Assembly (NCBI GenBank): GCA_029204225.1
Contig: CM055099.1
Coordinates: forward strand, 58,167,982-58,231,981
Direction: 5' to 3'
Length of the DNA stretch: 64,000 nt
Origin: Diphasiastrum complanatum
Lineage: Eukaryota; Streptophyta; Lycopodiopsida; Lycopodiales; Lycopodiaceae
Below the pieces are notes generated by a model. That model saw only the letters and a program-made list of their open reading frames with translations, did not search any database and was not told where the DNA came from. The position numbers and the translations under genes were made by a program. Positions 23,087-33,976 of this stretch are shown here, piece by piece. Numbering within the stretch: the first letter of the stretch is position 1; each line of letters opens with the position of its first letter.

Positions 23087-25555
23087 TGTAGCGCAGGCAT
23101 CCCAAAGGGAGCTGAGAACCACGACTTAGCTTCCCAGCCTTCAACTCTTGCCATCCAAAACCCACTTGACATACAAGCAGCCAACTCGTCAACAACGATC
23201 AGACTTAACCAACTTGAAGTTCCGAAAACCAACATTGAGATCCAACCTGGCGCCATGCCAGATCGGGGGTCCCGATGTGGGTGACTTCCCTCCAAGCAAG
23301 CCGCCCGACATATATCAAACTTAACCAAGTCGAAGCTTCGTTACAAACGAGTAACATCCATTCCAAGCAAGCGGTCTGACTTACATCAAACTTAACCAAC
23401 TGAAAGCTTCGTTACGAGCGCTGGAAGCCAACCTGGCGCCACGCCAGACTGGACAGCCATAAACATGTAACATCCACCCAAGCAAGCCATCCAACTCAGC
23501 CGACAGGTTAAAGCCCGTTCCCCAAGAGCTTAACTTATTCACGTTCATGCAAGGAACACTCAGAACCACATGCTGCGACAGATATGGAAACAACCAGTTC
23601 CTGGACCAAATGGTCCCGACGGCATACCGCTGGCGCCACGGACCGAATGGTCCCGACGGCATACCGCTGGCGTCCCGGGATACGACCCTCAGCTATGTGC
23701 CAAGTTAAAAATTTTGAAAGCGGCCTTACAACTGGCGCTTTTACCGAACACTGAAACCTAGAAGGTAATCAGAGTCAGTTTGAGAAAAATCCCACTTTAT
23801 TGATAAATCTGAGAAGGTTACATTTCAAGTGTGTGACCGACCCTAGTCTCCGGGGCGCTAGCATGCCAAGGCGAGAGCCATGACAACATTCCAGCAAGGG
23901 AGGCTGAGACTTGGTTGGAGCTCACCCTGAGTCGCAACCCGCACTCCCCTATAGTATTGGTGTGATTCAGCACCCCCCTCATACCAAGCACTCTACCCAA
24001 GCTGGTAAAGCACGTTTTTCTCTCTCTAGGATTTTCTCTTCCTAGAAAGTCATTTTCTCTCTCTAGATTTTATTGATGCCCAGGCTTCCTTTAATCATGC
24101 CTAGATCGTGTGAGGTGATTGCACATCGATCTGAGCTCTCTGGACTCCGCTAGAACCGATCAAAGATTTTCAGCCATAGGAACTTGGCGCCGGTTGGATT
24201 CTGGTCACAGTGGCGACGGGAGCGGTGCCGGCGCCGTTGGCGCCGTGTTGTAAAGCTACCTTTACAAGCTTTACTTCCGGCGCCATCGGCACCAGCTATG
24301 TCCCCGGCGCCAACAGCACCCCTGCTGCTCCCGGCGCCACTGTGACCAGAATCCAGCCGGCGCCAAGTTCCTATGGCTGAAAATCTTTGATCGGTTCTAA
24401 CGAAGTCCAGAGAGCTCAGATCGATGTGCAATCACCTCACACGATCTAGGCATGATTAAAGGAAGCCTGGGGATCAATAAAATCTAGAGAGAGAAAATGA
24501 CTTTCTAGAAAGAGAAAATCCTAGAGAGAGAAAAACGTGCTTTACCAGCTTAGGTAGAGTGCTTGTTATGAGGGGAGGTGCCGAATCACACCAATACTAT
24601 AGGGGAGTGCGGGTTGCGACTCAGGGCGAGCTCCAACCAAGTCTCAGCCTCCCTTGCTGGAATGTTGTCATGGCTCTCGCCTTGGCATGCTAACGCCCCG
24701 GAGACTAGGGTCGGTCACACACTTGAAATGTAACCTTCTCAGATTTATCAATAAAGTGGGATTTTCTTCAAACTGACTCTGAATACCTTCTGGGTTTCAG
24801 TGTTCGGTAAAAGCGCCAGTTGTAAGGCCGCTTTCAAAAATTTTAACTTGGCACATAGCTGAGGGTCGTATCCCGGGACGCCAGCGGTATGCCGTCGGGA
24901 CCATTCGGTCCGTGGGGCCAGCGGTATGCTGTCAGGGACCATTTGGTCCAGGAACTGGTTGTTTCCATATCTGTCGCGGCTTGTGGTTCTGAGTGTTCCT
25001 TGCATGAACGTGAATGGGTTAAGCTCTTGGGGAACGGGCTCTAACCTGTCGGCTGAGTTGGATGGCTTGCTTGGGTGGATGTTACCTGTTTATGGCTGTC
25101 CAGTCTGGCGTGGCGCCAGGTTGGCTTCCAGCGCTCGTGACGAAGCTTTCAGTTGGTTAAGTCTGATGTAAGTCAGACCGCTTGCTTGGAATGGGTGTTA
25201 CTCGTTTGTAACGAAGCTTCGAGTTGGTTAAGTTTGATGTATGTCGGGCGGCTTGCTTGGAGGGAAGTCACCCACGTCGGGACCCCCGATCTGGCATGGC
25301 GCCAGGTTGGATCTCAATGTTGGTTTTCGGAACTTCAAGTTGGTTAAGTCTGATCGTTGTTGGCGAGTTGGCTGCTTGTATATCAAGTGGGTTTGGATGG
25401 CAAGAGTTGAAGGCTGGGAAGCTAAGTCGTGGTTCCCGGCTCCCTTTGGGATGCCTGCGCTACAGGCCGGGAGCAGCAGGGGCGCTGCTGGCGCCGGGGA
25501 CATAGCTGGCGCCGATGGCGCCGGAAGTAAAGCTTGTAAAGGTAGCTTTACAACA
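23087..25555 (-). mobile_element. E3 3' LTR, interrupted
   Basis: Minus-strand family A LTR in two parts, 23087-24245 and 25465-25555, separated by a plus-strand solo LTR. It is followed on the right by the complement of the polypurine tract. An open frame runs from this LTR straight into G1 gag, but that is accidental because there is no PBS between them. Confidence 0.85.
24246..25464 (+). mobile_element. family A solo LTR nested in E3 3' LTR
   Basis: Complete LTR, TGTTGTAAAG to GCGCTACA, 1219 bp, in the opposite orientation to its host LTR. Flanks CGCCG (24241-24245) and GGCCG (25465-25469) match at 4 of 5. Removing it reconnects the GGCGCC-rich start of the host LTR. Confidence 0.85.
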
Positions 25556-25594
25556 TCCACCCCACCTTTATAAAATCTGATGTCCTCATCAGAT
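25556..25594 (-). other. E3 polypurine tract and adjacent palindrome
   Basis: Sense strand: hairpin ATCTGATGAGGACATCAGAT (25575-25594), then AAAGGTGGGGTGGA (25556-25569) directly before the LTR start. Confidence 0.85.
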
Positions 25595-27410
25595 GTCAGA
25601 TTAAAGTAAAGGTGTCTCCCAATTAAAATGACTATACATTTAAGCTACTTGGCAAAGTACTCAATTTACTGGCCACTTTTTATTAACATTGAAGCTGGCA
25701 CACCACAAGTCGGAGGCTCAGCTCTTTGTACTGAAAAATTACATAACTTGAAAAAAAAAATATCTTTGTCTGGGAAAAGCGTAGATTTGATATCGCTTTC
25801 GTAAAACCCGAGAACCTTATTAACTGGTGACAGAGGCCTTTCTTTGAAATGTACGCCCCTGTCGCTTCTGACTTTCGACTTTGGAACTCCTTTGAGCTCC
25901 TGATTTGTCCTTGATGCACTTTGTGTTGAGCTCCCTGAGCTCCAGATTTGTTCAGTTCCGCACAGGTATCAAGGCTCCCTGAGCCGAAGGATTTATCGTT
26001 TGATTGCCCACTTTATGGTCCACTCTGTGCCTTGTTGCTTCTCCACCTTGATTTCTCTCCTTGTCCCAGCCTGATCTTGATACTTTTCCATCTTGGCTCT
26101 TTAAGGTAGGCAAAGATTGAGTACTCCGCAATGCACCTCTCACTTAGCTTGAAGTAGCTCTTTGAATCAGCCCAAATGTAACCATTGACCTCGTGGAAAG
26201 CCAAAGGGTCGCACCAGTTTGATCCGCATCCGAACTATCTCTTCGCGTTTGTTTGAAGCACCATGTCCGTCGCGCAAAACTTGACTTTCACAATCCCATC
26301 ACTGGTCAGTTGCCTCACACTCAAAACAAGAAGTGTACATCGAGCTTGGCTTCAAGTAGCTCTCTTTGAATCAGACACATGCACCCAGAGTTTGCACTAG
26401 TCCGATCTCAACGCGAACTGTCCCTTAGCGTCCGTTCGAAATACCAAGTCTCTCATGCAAGACTCAACTTTCACAGTTCCTTCATTGATCAGCTGCCTTA
26501 CACGTAACACAAGCCAGCGTACTCATATGTTTCCTCATCATTGCTGGTCCATAGAAAGCTTATAACAAACTTTCCTTTCCACAACAAAAACTTGTCAACT
26601 TATTAGGTCCAAAGTTCGCCAGTCTCCTCGTGTGAGTATGGCTAGGTCACCTTGAATTTGCCCCCATTTTGATCAACTTTCATTCAAAATTTGCCCCAAG
26701 AGAGAGGTGTGTGTGATAGTTCCCCTCCACTTAATAAATCAGCTGATCGGACTTAGAGTAGAGTTCTTCGGACAAAAAGCCTTTCCAACACTTTGCTTCC
26801 CATCTGCTAGGATTATGGCTCGATCCAACTTGTTGCCAATCTCTGAAGAGGATCCTAGTCTTTTCCCCTTTGAGGAAAAACCCAACTGATACTGGATATC
26901 ACCCATGCTGAGTGAGTTTCAGTTCCGAAGGTGGCCGTCCCAAAATGAAGACCAATTGCTCCATAGAAGATCTCCCCTGAAATTGCCCTTTCCAACTTTT
27001 GACTTTCTGCTTGCGTCTGGTGGGCGTTGTCGCAAATGAAACTAACCCAAGAAACAGGCTAGCCATCCATCCTTTGCAAACATTGAGTCGTTCACGTGGG
27101 AGTACTTGAACTGCAAATCCGCCCCACAGATTCTGTAGTCCTCTTTGTTTGTTGGTATCAGCCTTCAAAAGAAAAGGTTCCTTCTCGAGCCATCAGCTCC
27201 TTGTATCACAAGCAATCAAGCAAACCAGGCAAAGCACGAGTACTAAGACTCACCACAAATACATACAAGTAAGACACTCAGGCAAGTTTACTAACAAGTA
27301 ACAAAGACAAGGTCCCCCTTTGAGATGGTCCTGCCAACGGACCTTTGACTGGCCGCGCCCATACAAATCGATCACAGAATCAGCCCACATAGGACACCCC
27401 TCCAACCATC
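25595..27410 (-). mobile_element. E3 internal region, no intact gene
   Basis: Collinear with the internal regions of E4, E1 and E2. It includes a 63-codon frame at 26013-26204 (MAFHEVNGYIWADSKSYFKL at its start) that also exists at 61221-61412 in E4. The rest has only short frames. GAGCTC-rich words near 25890-25950 resemble the 3' end of G1 gag, suggesting a decayed gag relict. Confidence 0.7.
26013..26204 (-). pseudogene. conserved 63-codon relict frame in family A (E3)
   Basis: Begins MAFHEVNGYIWADSKSYFKL and stays open for 63 codons, almost unchanged in E4. It is broken by a stop in E1 near 47876. I recognise no domain. Just upstream in the sense direction, a related segment shares a motif like VRQL-x3-G-x-VKV-x-SC, hinting at a formerly longer protein with two similar modules. 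Confidence 0.4.
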
Positions 27411-28190
27411 CGTGCTTTCACCATTAAGCAGCACATTGCCTCAGTCACGCCCCACCACTTTCTGGTCGATAGCCCTTATAGCTAAACGATCGGCAGCTAT
27501 CCTTGAATATACCACCCCCGTGGACGCACCCGTGCTTTCACCGTCAGGCAGCACATTGCCTCAGTAACGCCCCCACCAAATCTAGTTGATAGCCCTTATA
27601 GCTAAACGATCGGCAGCGTACCCCCCAATCGTGGACGCACCCGTGCTTTCACCGTTAGGCAGCACATTGCCTCAGTAACGCCCCCACCAAATTTGGTCGA
27701 TAGCCCTTATAGCTAAACGAATGGCAGCTATCCTTGAATATACCACCCCCGTGGACGCACCCGTGCTTTCACCGTTAGGCAGCACATTGCCTCAGTAACG
27801 CCCCCACCAAATTTAGTCGATAGCCCTTATAGCTAAACGATCGGCAGCATACCACCCAAAGCGTGGACGCACCCGTGCTTTCACCGTTAGGCAGCACATT
27901 GCCTCAGTAACGCCCCCACCAAATTTGGTCGATAGCCCTTATAGCTAAACGAACGGTGGCCATCGCGAATATGTCACCCCGCACCCCACAAGGCACAGAC
28001 CGTGCTTACACCATCCTAATGGCAACACATTGCCTCATCTGTCCTATGTGCAGATGGCGCCAGGCCCGAACCGCGGAAACTGACCGTGCTTACACCTCAA
28101 GGGCAGCACTTTGACTCATCAAGCCCCCGTCCTGCCAACCACCCCGACCGTGGACGCACCCGTGCTTACACTGTGGGCAGCACCTTGCAC
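27411..28190 (-). repeat. E3 leader: expanded array of stem-loop units
   Basis: Five tandem units of 111-120 bp start at 27411, 27531, 27642, 27762 and 27874. Three further single hairpins start at 28001, 28085 and 28161. Each unit contains CGTGCTTTCACC, a short spacer and GCAGCAC, which in sense orientation folds as GTGCT...AGCAC. The word TTGCCTCAGTAACGCC follows in the tandem units. Other copies (E1, E2, E4, G1) carry five hairpins, so this array grew in E3. Confidence 0.88.
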
Positions 28191-28259
28191 AACAGTTGTC
28201 TTGATGAACCCCAAACCGTGGCCATTTCCGTGAGATCCGCATAGCTGACCGGCCAGTCG

Positions 28260-28271
28260 GCTCTGATACCA
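28260..28271 (-). other. E3 primer-binding site
   Basis: GCTCTGATACCA on the plus strand, i.e. TGGTATCAGAGC in sense, complementary to the plant initiator-Met tRNA 3' end, two bases inside the LTR. Confidence 0.92.
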
Positions 28272-28273
28272 CA

Positions 28274-28955
28274 TGTAGCATAGGCATCCCAAAGGGAGCT
28301 GGGAACCACGACTTAGCTTCCCAGCCTTCAACTCTTTGCTATGTGCCAAGTTAAAAATTTTGAAAGTGTCCTTACAACTGGCGCTTTTACCGAACACTGA
28401 AACCTAGAAGGTAATCAGAGTCAGTTTGAGAAAAATCCCACTTTATTGATAAATCTGAGAAGGTTACATTTCAAGTGTGTGACCGACCCTAGTCTCCGGG
28501 GCGCTAGCATGCCAAGGCGAGAGCCATGACAACATTCCAGCAAGGGAGGCTGAGACTTGGTTGGAGCTCGCCCTGAGTCGCAACCCGCACTCCCCTATAG
28601 TATTGGTGTGATTCGGCACCCCCCCTCATACCAAGCACTCTACCCAAGCTGGTAAAGCACGTTTTTCTCTCTCTAGGATTTTCTCTTTCTAGAAAGTCAT
28701 TTTCTCTCTCTAGATTTTACTGATCCCCAGGCTTCCTTTAATCATGCCTAGATCGTGTGAGGTGATTGCACATCGATCTGAGCTCTCTGGACTCCGCTAG
28801 AACCGATCAAAGATTTTCAGCCATAGGAACTTGGCGCCGGCTGGATTTTCGTCACAGTGGCGCTGCTGGGGAGCAGCAGGGGCGCTGCTGGCGCCGGGGA
28901 CATAGCTGGCGCTGATGGCGCCGAAAGTAAAGCTTGTAAAGGTAGCTTTACAACA
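28274..28955 (-). mobile_element. E3 5' LTR, internally deleted
   Basis: 682 bp instead of about 1240. In plus-strand reading it jumps from the end segment TTCAACTCTT to TGCTATGTGCC, so roughly 0.55 kb of the LTR including the inner tandem repeats is gone. Termini, AATAAA signal and GGCGCC-rich start remain. Confidence 0.85.
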
Positions 28956-28960
28956 GAGCT

Positions 28961-29336
28961 ATGTTAGCCCATCTCTCATTTCTCTAGCAAGGTTAAATCG
29001 AGTAAGATTCATGGTTCGCAAGGATGTTTGCCATTCTTTCCTTTCTGTTTCTCTATCCTTCTTCACCTCGCTAAGCATAGCCGTCATTGCGCTTGATAAG
29101 TATTGACGCATCTTCACTTCAAAGAGGTCTTGTTGTGCCTCTGGCAAGGGTTCATCTCTTGGTGTAGGTTCAGCAGGGCCACCCATCTCTTCTTGGAGAG
29201 GCGCCATTGTGGAGTGCATACGCTCTTTCTTTCTCGACTTGGACCTGATGCCATCTCGATGCATGCGAGAGCTGTATTCTCGAGCCAGCTCTTCTCCGTC
29301 CGTCAATGCTTGTAACTCTTCAAGATGGTCCTCCAT
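28961..29336 (-). pseudogene. G1 gag N-terminal part
   Basis: About 125 residues starting MEDHLEELQALTDGEELARE. It is rich in charged residues, has no membrane segment and has a likely coiled-coil character (LSEVKKDRETERKEW). It ends at a TAG at the E3 insertion edge; the continuing gag (LEARFEELEATRG) starts on the other side at 23086. The start codon is the first Met after the leader. Confidence 0.75.
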
Positions 29337-30124
29337 TATAGTCAGAGGTGTACTTCCAACAGATTATCGCCTCAATCCTTTTTATATTTGAAGCTCTCCC
29401 TTCTTCTTTATTAAATCAGCTTCAATGAAAATATCCCTTCCTCAAACTTAGCACGCCCACATCACCTGAGAGCCAAGTAGGAAACAGGTCATTTGTGTCC
29501 AAGCAAGCACACAACAAACGGAACATACCAACCAAAGCAAACACAGAGGATCCCTCTCAAGCCACAAACCCCCCTGAGACCGGACGTAGGACCTTTGCCT
29601 AGCCGCGCCCACACAAATCTATCACAGAATTAGCCCATGGGGAAACATCCATCCAACCATCCGTGCTTTCACCATTAAGCAGCACATTGCCTCAGTCACG
29701 CCCCACCACTTTTTGGTCGATAGCCCTTATATCTAAATGATCGGCAGCTATCCCGCACCGGCAGCTAACCACCCGTGCTTTACACCCGAATTCGAGCAGC
29801 ATCTCTGTATCAATGGTTAACCCGTACAGTTCGAATATGTCGCCCCGCACCCCACAAGGTACAGACCGTGCTTTCACCTACCTAGGCAGCACTTTGCCTC
29901 ATCCGTCCTACATGCAGACAGCGCCAGGCCCGAACCGCGAGAACTGACCGTGCTTACACCTCGAGGGCAGCACTTTGACTCATCAAGTCCCCCGTTCTGC
30001 TGACCACCCCGACCGTGGACGCACCCATGCTTACACTGTGGGCATCACCTTGCGCAACGGTTGTCCTGACAGATCCCAAAACGTGGCCATCCCTGTGAGA
30101 CTTGCGTAGCTGACCGGCTAGTCG
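29337..30124 (-). other. G1 leader with five stem-loops
   Basis: Non-coding 5' leader between PBS and gag. Hairpin units with CGTGCTTTCACC or CGTGCTTACACC and GCAGCAC occur at about 29663, 29773, 29869, 29949 and 30027, in the same order and spacing as in family A leaders. Confidence 0.82.
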
Positions 30125-30136
30125 GCTCTGATACCA
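30125..30136 (-). other. G1 primer-binding site
   Basis: TGGTATCAGAGC in sense orientation, two bases from the LTR end, complementary to initiator-Met tRNA. Confidence 0.92.
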
Positions 30137-30138
30137 CA

Positions 30139-30787
30139 TGTTGCGTCGGCGCCTCAAAGGGCGCTGGGACTTGAGCAGTTTCCCCAACACGCGCTTAAGT
30201 CTAACATTCATCCATCATGCACTTACGTAAAAGCCAACTCAGAAACGTAACAAGCTTAACCATTCAGACTTAAGAAAACTGGAATCCCAACCAACCTGAA
30301 AGCCAACTCATAATCCGTCCCCAAAAGGTAACCAAAGGCAAAGACAAGCCACACATGAAACCCAAGGCATAGTGGGCGCCAAACTGACCAAATAGCATAG
30401 CGGCGAGCCACACGTCGGTGACGTGACCCTTACGCGTCGACGACACAAAAAGATAGTAGTAAGGGTCCTTCCACTTGGACCAGTCCCGGAGGCGAAACCG
30501 AAATGGTAATCATCCCCAAGGATCAACTTTACTAGATTTGGAAGAGGTTACATTCATACATAGACTGACCGGTCTCGGGGCCACCAAAATGTGCTGGGCA
30601 TTAGGCCTAGCTCGTGCTGGTAGAGGGAGTTGAGACCTGGCGACTGGATTCCTGGCGCTGGTTGAGCTGCCCAAGTTTCTGTCTGCCGGACTCCCAACTA
30701 TAGTTCTGCTGTGATTCGACGCACCCCCTCTGGTTTGAAACATAGTGCTTTCTGGTAAAGCACGCTTTTTAGGACTTAGTTTTTATT
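30139..30787 (-). mobile_element. G1 5' LTR, truncated
   Basis: The LTR's 3' 649 bp match 19963-20585 or so. The match stops within AGTTTTTATTT, where a family A LTR begins. About 270 bp of the LTR start are missing, so no TSD can be read. Confidence 0.85.
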
Positions 30788-31944
30788 TAGCTTCCCAGCC
30801 TTCAACTCTTGCCATCCAAACCCACTTGACATACAAGCAGCCAACTCGCCAACAACGATCAGACTTAACCAACTCGAAGTTCCGAAAACCAACATTGAGA
30901 TCCAACCTGGCGCCATGCCAGATCGGGGGTCCCGATGTGGGTGACTTCCCTCCAAGCAAGCGCCCGACATACATCAAACTTGACCAACTCGAAGCTTCGT
31001 TACAAACGAGTAACATCCATTCCAAGCAAGCAGTCTGACTTACATCAGACTTAACCAACTGAAAGCTTCGTCACGAGCGCTGGAAGCCAACCTGGCGCCA
31101 CGCCAGACTGGACAGCCATAAACAGGTAACTTACACCCAAGCAAGCCATCCAACTCAGCCGACAGGTTAGAGCCCGTTCCCCAAGAGCTTAACCCATTCA
31201 CGTTCATGCAAGGAACACTCAGAACCACAAGCCGCGACAGATATGGAAACAACCAGATCCTAGACCAAATAGTCCCGACAGCATATCGCTGGCGCCGCGG
31301 ACCGAATGGTCTCAACGACATACCGCTGGCGTCCCGGGATACGACCCTCAGCTATGTGCTAACTTAAAAATTTGGAAGCGGCCTTACAACTGGTGCTTTT
31401 ACCGAACATTGAAACCCAGAAGGTAATCAGAGTCAGTTTGAGAAAAATTCCACTTTATTGATAAATCTGAGAAGGTTACATTTCAAGTGTGTGACCGACC
31501 CTAGTCTCCAGGTCACTAGCATGCCAAGGCGAGAGCCATGACAACATTCCAGCAAGGGAGGCTGAGACTTGGTTGGAGCTCGCCCTGAGTCGCAACCCGC
31601 ACTCCCCTATAGTATTGGTGTGATTCGACACCCCCCCTCATACCAAGAACTCTACCCAAGCAGGTAAAGCACATTTTTCTCTCTCTAGGATTTTCTCTTT
31701 CTAGAAAGTTATTTTCTCTCTCTAGATTTTATTGATCCCCAGGTTTCCTTTAAGCATGCCTAGATCGTGTGAGGTGATTGCACATCGATCTGAGCTCTCT
31801 GGACTCCGCTAGAACCGATCAAAGATTTTCAGCCATAGGAACTTGGCGCCGGCTGGATTTTGGTCACAGTGGCGCCGGGAGCAGCAGGGGCGCTGCTGCG
31901 CCAATGGCGCCGAAAGTAAAGCTTGTAAAGGTAGCTTTACAACT
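30788..31944 (-). mobile_element. family A 3' LTR, truncated
   Basis: Family A LTR lacking its last 40 bp or so. On the right it is followed by the complement of the polypurine tract and hairpin (31945-31983), so it was a 3' LTR. The internal region is lost after about 31990. Confidence 0.85.
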
Positions 31945-31989
31945 TCCACCCCACCCTTATAAAATCTGATGTCCTCATCAGATGTCAGA

Positions 31990-32298
31990 ACTCAAAATTT
32001 GCCTACTTCAGCTTATTCCACATGTGTGAGCTGTCCTCTACACATGGGATATGACACCTAACCAAAGGATGTGGCTCATGCAATCAATAGATTGATGCCA
32101 TGTGCCATATTGCTAAAAAACTAGTTTTTGGCCTTTTTAGCCGCTAGAACTTGAATTAAATCATATGTACATCCTATATGATTATGGTACATGACAAGTA
32201 CACTAGTTTCACACATGGGAACAGGCTCCACACATGTGTGTTTATCTATATACAAGATTTTTGGCCTCTACCAAGCTTATTTTTGCATTTTTCACAAT
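31990..32298. other. non-coding sequence
   Basis: Unassigned sequence between two family A pieces, with several ACACATG words. No gene seen. Confidence 0.5.
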
Positions 32299-32815
32299 TC
32301 GGTCCAGGAACTGGTTGTCTCCATATCTATCACGGCTTTGGTCCTGAGTGTTCCTTGCATGAACGTGAATGGGTTAAGCTCTTGGAAAACGAACTCTAAA
32401 AAGTTGGCTGAGTTGGATAGCTTGCTTGGATGGAAGTTACCTATTTATGGCTATCCAGTTTGGCATGGTGCCAGGTTGGCTTCCAGCACTCGTGACGAAG
32501 CTTTGAGTTGGTTAAGTCTGATGTAAGTCAGATGACTTGCTTGGAATGGATGTTACTCGTTTGTAATGAAGCTTTGAATTAGTTAAGTTTGATGTATGTC
32601 AGACGGCTTGCTTGGATGGAAGTCACCCACATCGGGACCTCCGATCTGGCATGGCACCAGGTTGGATCTCAATGTTGGTTTCGAAATTTCAAGTTGGTTT
32701 AGTCTGATTATTGTTGGCGAGTTGGCTTCTTGTATGTCAAGTGGGTTCGGATGGCAAGAGTTGAAAGCCGGGAAGCTAAGTCATGGTTCCCAGCTCCCTT
32801 TGGGATGCATGCACA
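32299..32815 (+). mobile_element. family A LTR fragment, diverged
   Basis: Corresponds to the last 520 bp or so of the LTR (from TTCGGTCCAGGAACTGG to near the end). It has many more substitutions than other copies, indicating an older insertion. It ends GGGATGCATGCAC, without CTACA. Confidence 0.8.
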
Positions 32816-32878
32816 ACACTAGGAAATCCTATTAGGCACTTACAAGCGCGAACCTGTAAAGCTGACATAAATGAGCGA

Positions 32879-33050
32879 CTGAGGCTTAACCTGAGGAAAT
32901 CTTACTGCCACCATAAGATTATACCCTCACCAGATAGACAACTAGTAGACATAATAACATGTCAATGAGCATCCAAATGAGGCTCAACCTGAGGAAATCT
33001 TACTGTCACCATAAGATTATACCCTCACCAGATAGACAACTAGTAGCCGT
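32879..33050. repeat. tandem duplication of about 100 bp
   Basis: Two copies of a unit with CTGAGGAAATCTTACTG and AGATAGACAACTAGTAG. Confidence 0.85.
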
Positions 33051-33052
33051 AA

Positions 33053-33865
33053 GGGCGAGCTCCAACCAAGTCTCAGCCTCCCTTGCTGGAATGTTGTCTT
33101 GGCGCCCACCTTGACATCCCAGCGCCCCGGAGACTAGGGTCGGTCACACACTTGAAATGTAACTTTCTCATATCTATTAATAAAGTGGGGTTTTTTTCAA
33201 ACTAACTATGATTTCCTTCTGGGTTTCAATGTTCGGTAAAAGCGCCAGCTTAAAACTTTTTGATCTGGCACATAGCTGAGGGTCGTATCCTAATACGCCA
33301 GCGGTATGCCGTCGGGAACATTTGGTCCAAGGTGCCAGCAGTATGCTGTCGGGACCATTCGGTCCAAAAATTACTGGTTGTCTCCATATCTATCACGGCT
33401 TGTGATTCTGAGTGTTCCTTGCATGAACGTGAATGGGTTAAGCTCTTGGGGAACGGCTGTCTGCTAAGTCGGATGGCTTGCTTGGGTGGAAGTTACCTGT
33501 TTATGGCTGTCCAGTCTGGCGTGGCGCCAGGTTGGCTTCCAGCACTCGTGACGAAGCTTTCAGTTGGTTAAGTCTGATGTAAGTCAGACGACTTGCTTGG
33601 AATGGATGTTACTCGTTTGTAACAAAGCTTTGAGTTATTTAAGTCTGATGTATGTCAGGCGGCTTGCTTGGAGGGAAGTCACCCACATCAGGACCCTCGA
33701 TCTGGCATGGCGCCAGGTTGGATCTCAATGTTGGTTTTGGAACTTCAAGTTGGTTAAGTCTGATCATTGTTGGCTGCTTGTATGTCAAGTAGGTTCGACG
33801 ACAAGAGTTGAAAGTCGGGAAGCTAAGTCATGGTTCTCGGCTCCCTTTGGGATGCTTGGACTACA
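33053..33865 (+). mobile_element. family A LTR fragment
   Basis: Starts in the middle of the LTR (GGGCGAGCTCCAACCAAG) and runs to GGACTACA at the end, with several short deletions. A diverged older copy. Confidence 0.82.
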
Positions 33866-33976
33866 GTGACCGACCCTAGTCTCCGCGGCGCTAGCATGCC
33901 AAGGCAGTCGCCAGGACAACATTCTAGCAAGGGAAGCTGAGACTTGGTTGGAGATCGCCCTCCTATAGTATTGCCG
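33866..33976 (-). mobile_element. family A LTR fragment, inverted
   Basis: A stretch of about 110 bp complementary to the region around the GTCGGTCAC and GAGCTCCAACC words of the LTR. It is joined head-on to the end of the preceding plus-strand fragment. Confidence 0.75.

Larger units (their letters stand above)
23087..28955 (-). mobile_element. E3: complete family A element inserted in G1 gag
   Basis: 5' LTR 28274-28955, PBS 28260-28271, internal region, polypurine tract 25556-25569, and 3' LTR 23087-25555 (itself split by a solo LTR). Flanks are AAGCT (23082-23086) and GAGCT (28956-28960), 4 of 5 matching, a target duplication. Gag reading resumes on both sides, so E3 is younger than G1. 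The 5' LTR has lost about 0.55 kb from its middle. The leader carries an expanded hairpin array. Confidence 0.88.
19963..30787 (-). mobile_element. G1: Gypsy-like element with gag-protease and no pol
   Basis: A minus-strand LTR element: 5' LTR 30139-30787 (truncated), PBS 30125-30136, structured leader, gag-protease (28961-29336 plus 21249-23086), then polypurine tract and 3' LTR 19963-20881. Only about 370 bp separate the end of the protease-bearing frame from the 3' LTR, so reverse transcriptase, RNase H and integrase are absent. Family A element E3 (23087-28955) is inserted in gag. Its leader and 3' end resemble family A, which suggests a common lineage. Confidence 0.82.

Noticed and set aside
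23087-23195. Gag start inside the family A LTR, giving an LTR-gag fusion frame
   Set aside because: No PBS lies between them, and the G1 gag N-terminus is found at 28961-29336 with target duplications around E3. The fusion is an insertion artefact.
27411-27985. Regular repeats considered as a CRISPR array or satellite
   Set aside because: Units of 111-120 bp without spacers, inside a retroelement leader in plant DNA.
29215-29336. Host gene with coiled-coil character
   Set aside because: Its continuation on the other side of E3 is Ty3/Gypsy gag, so it is element-derived.
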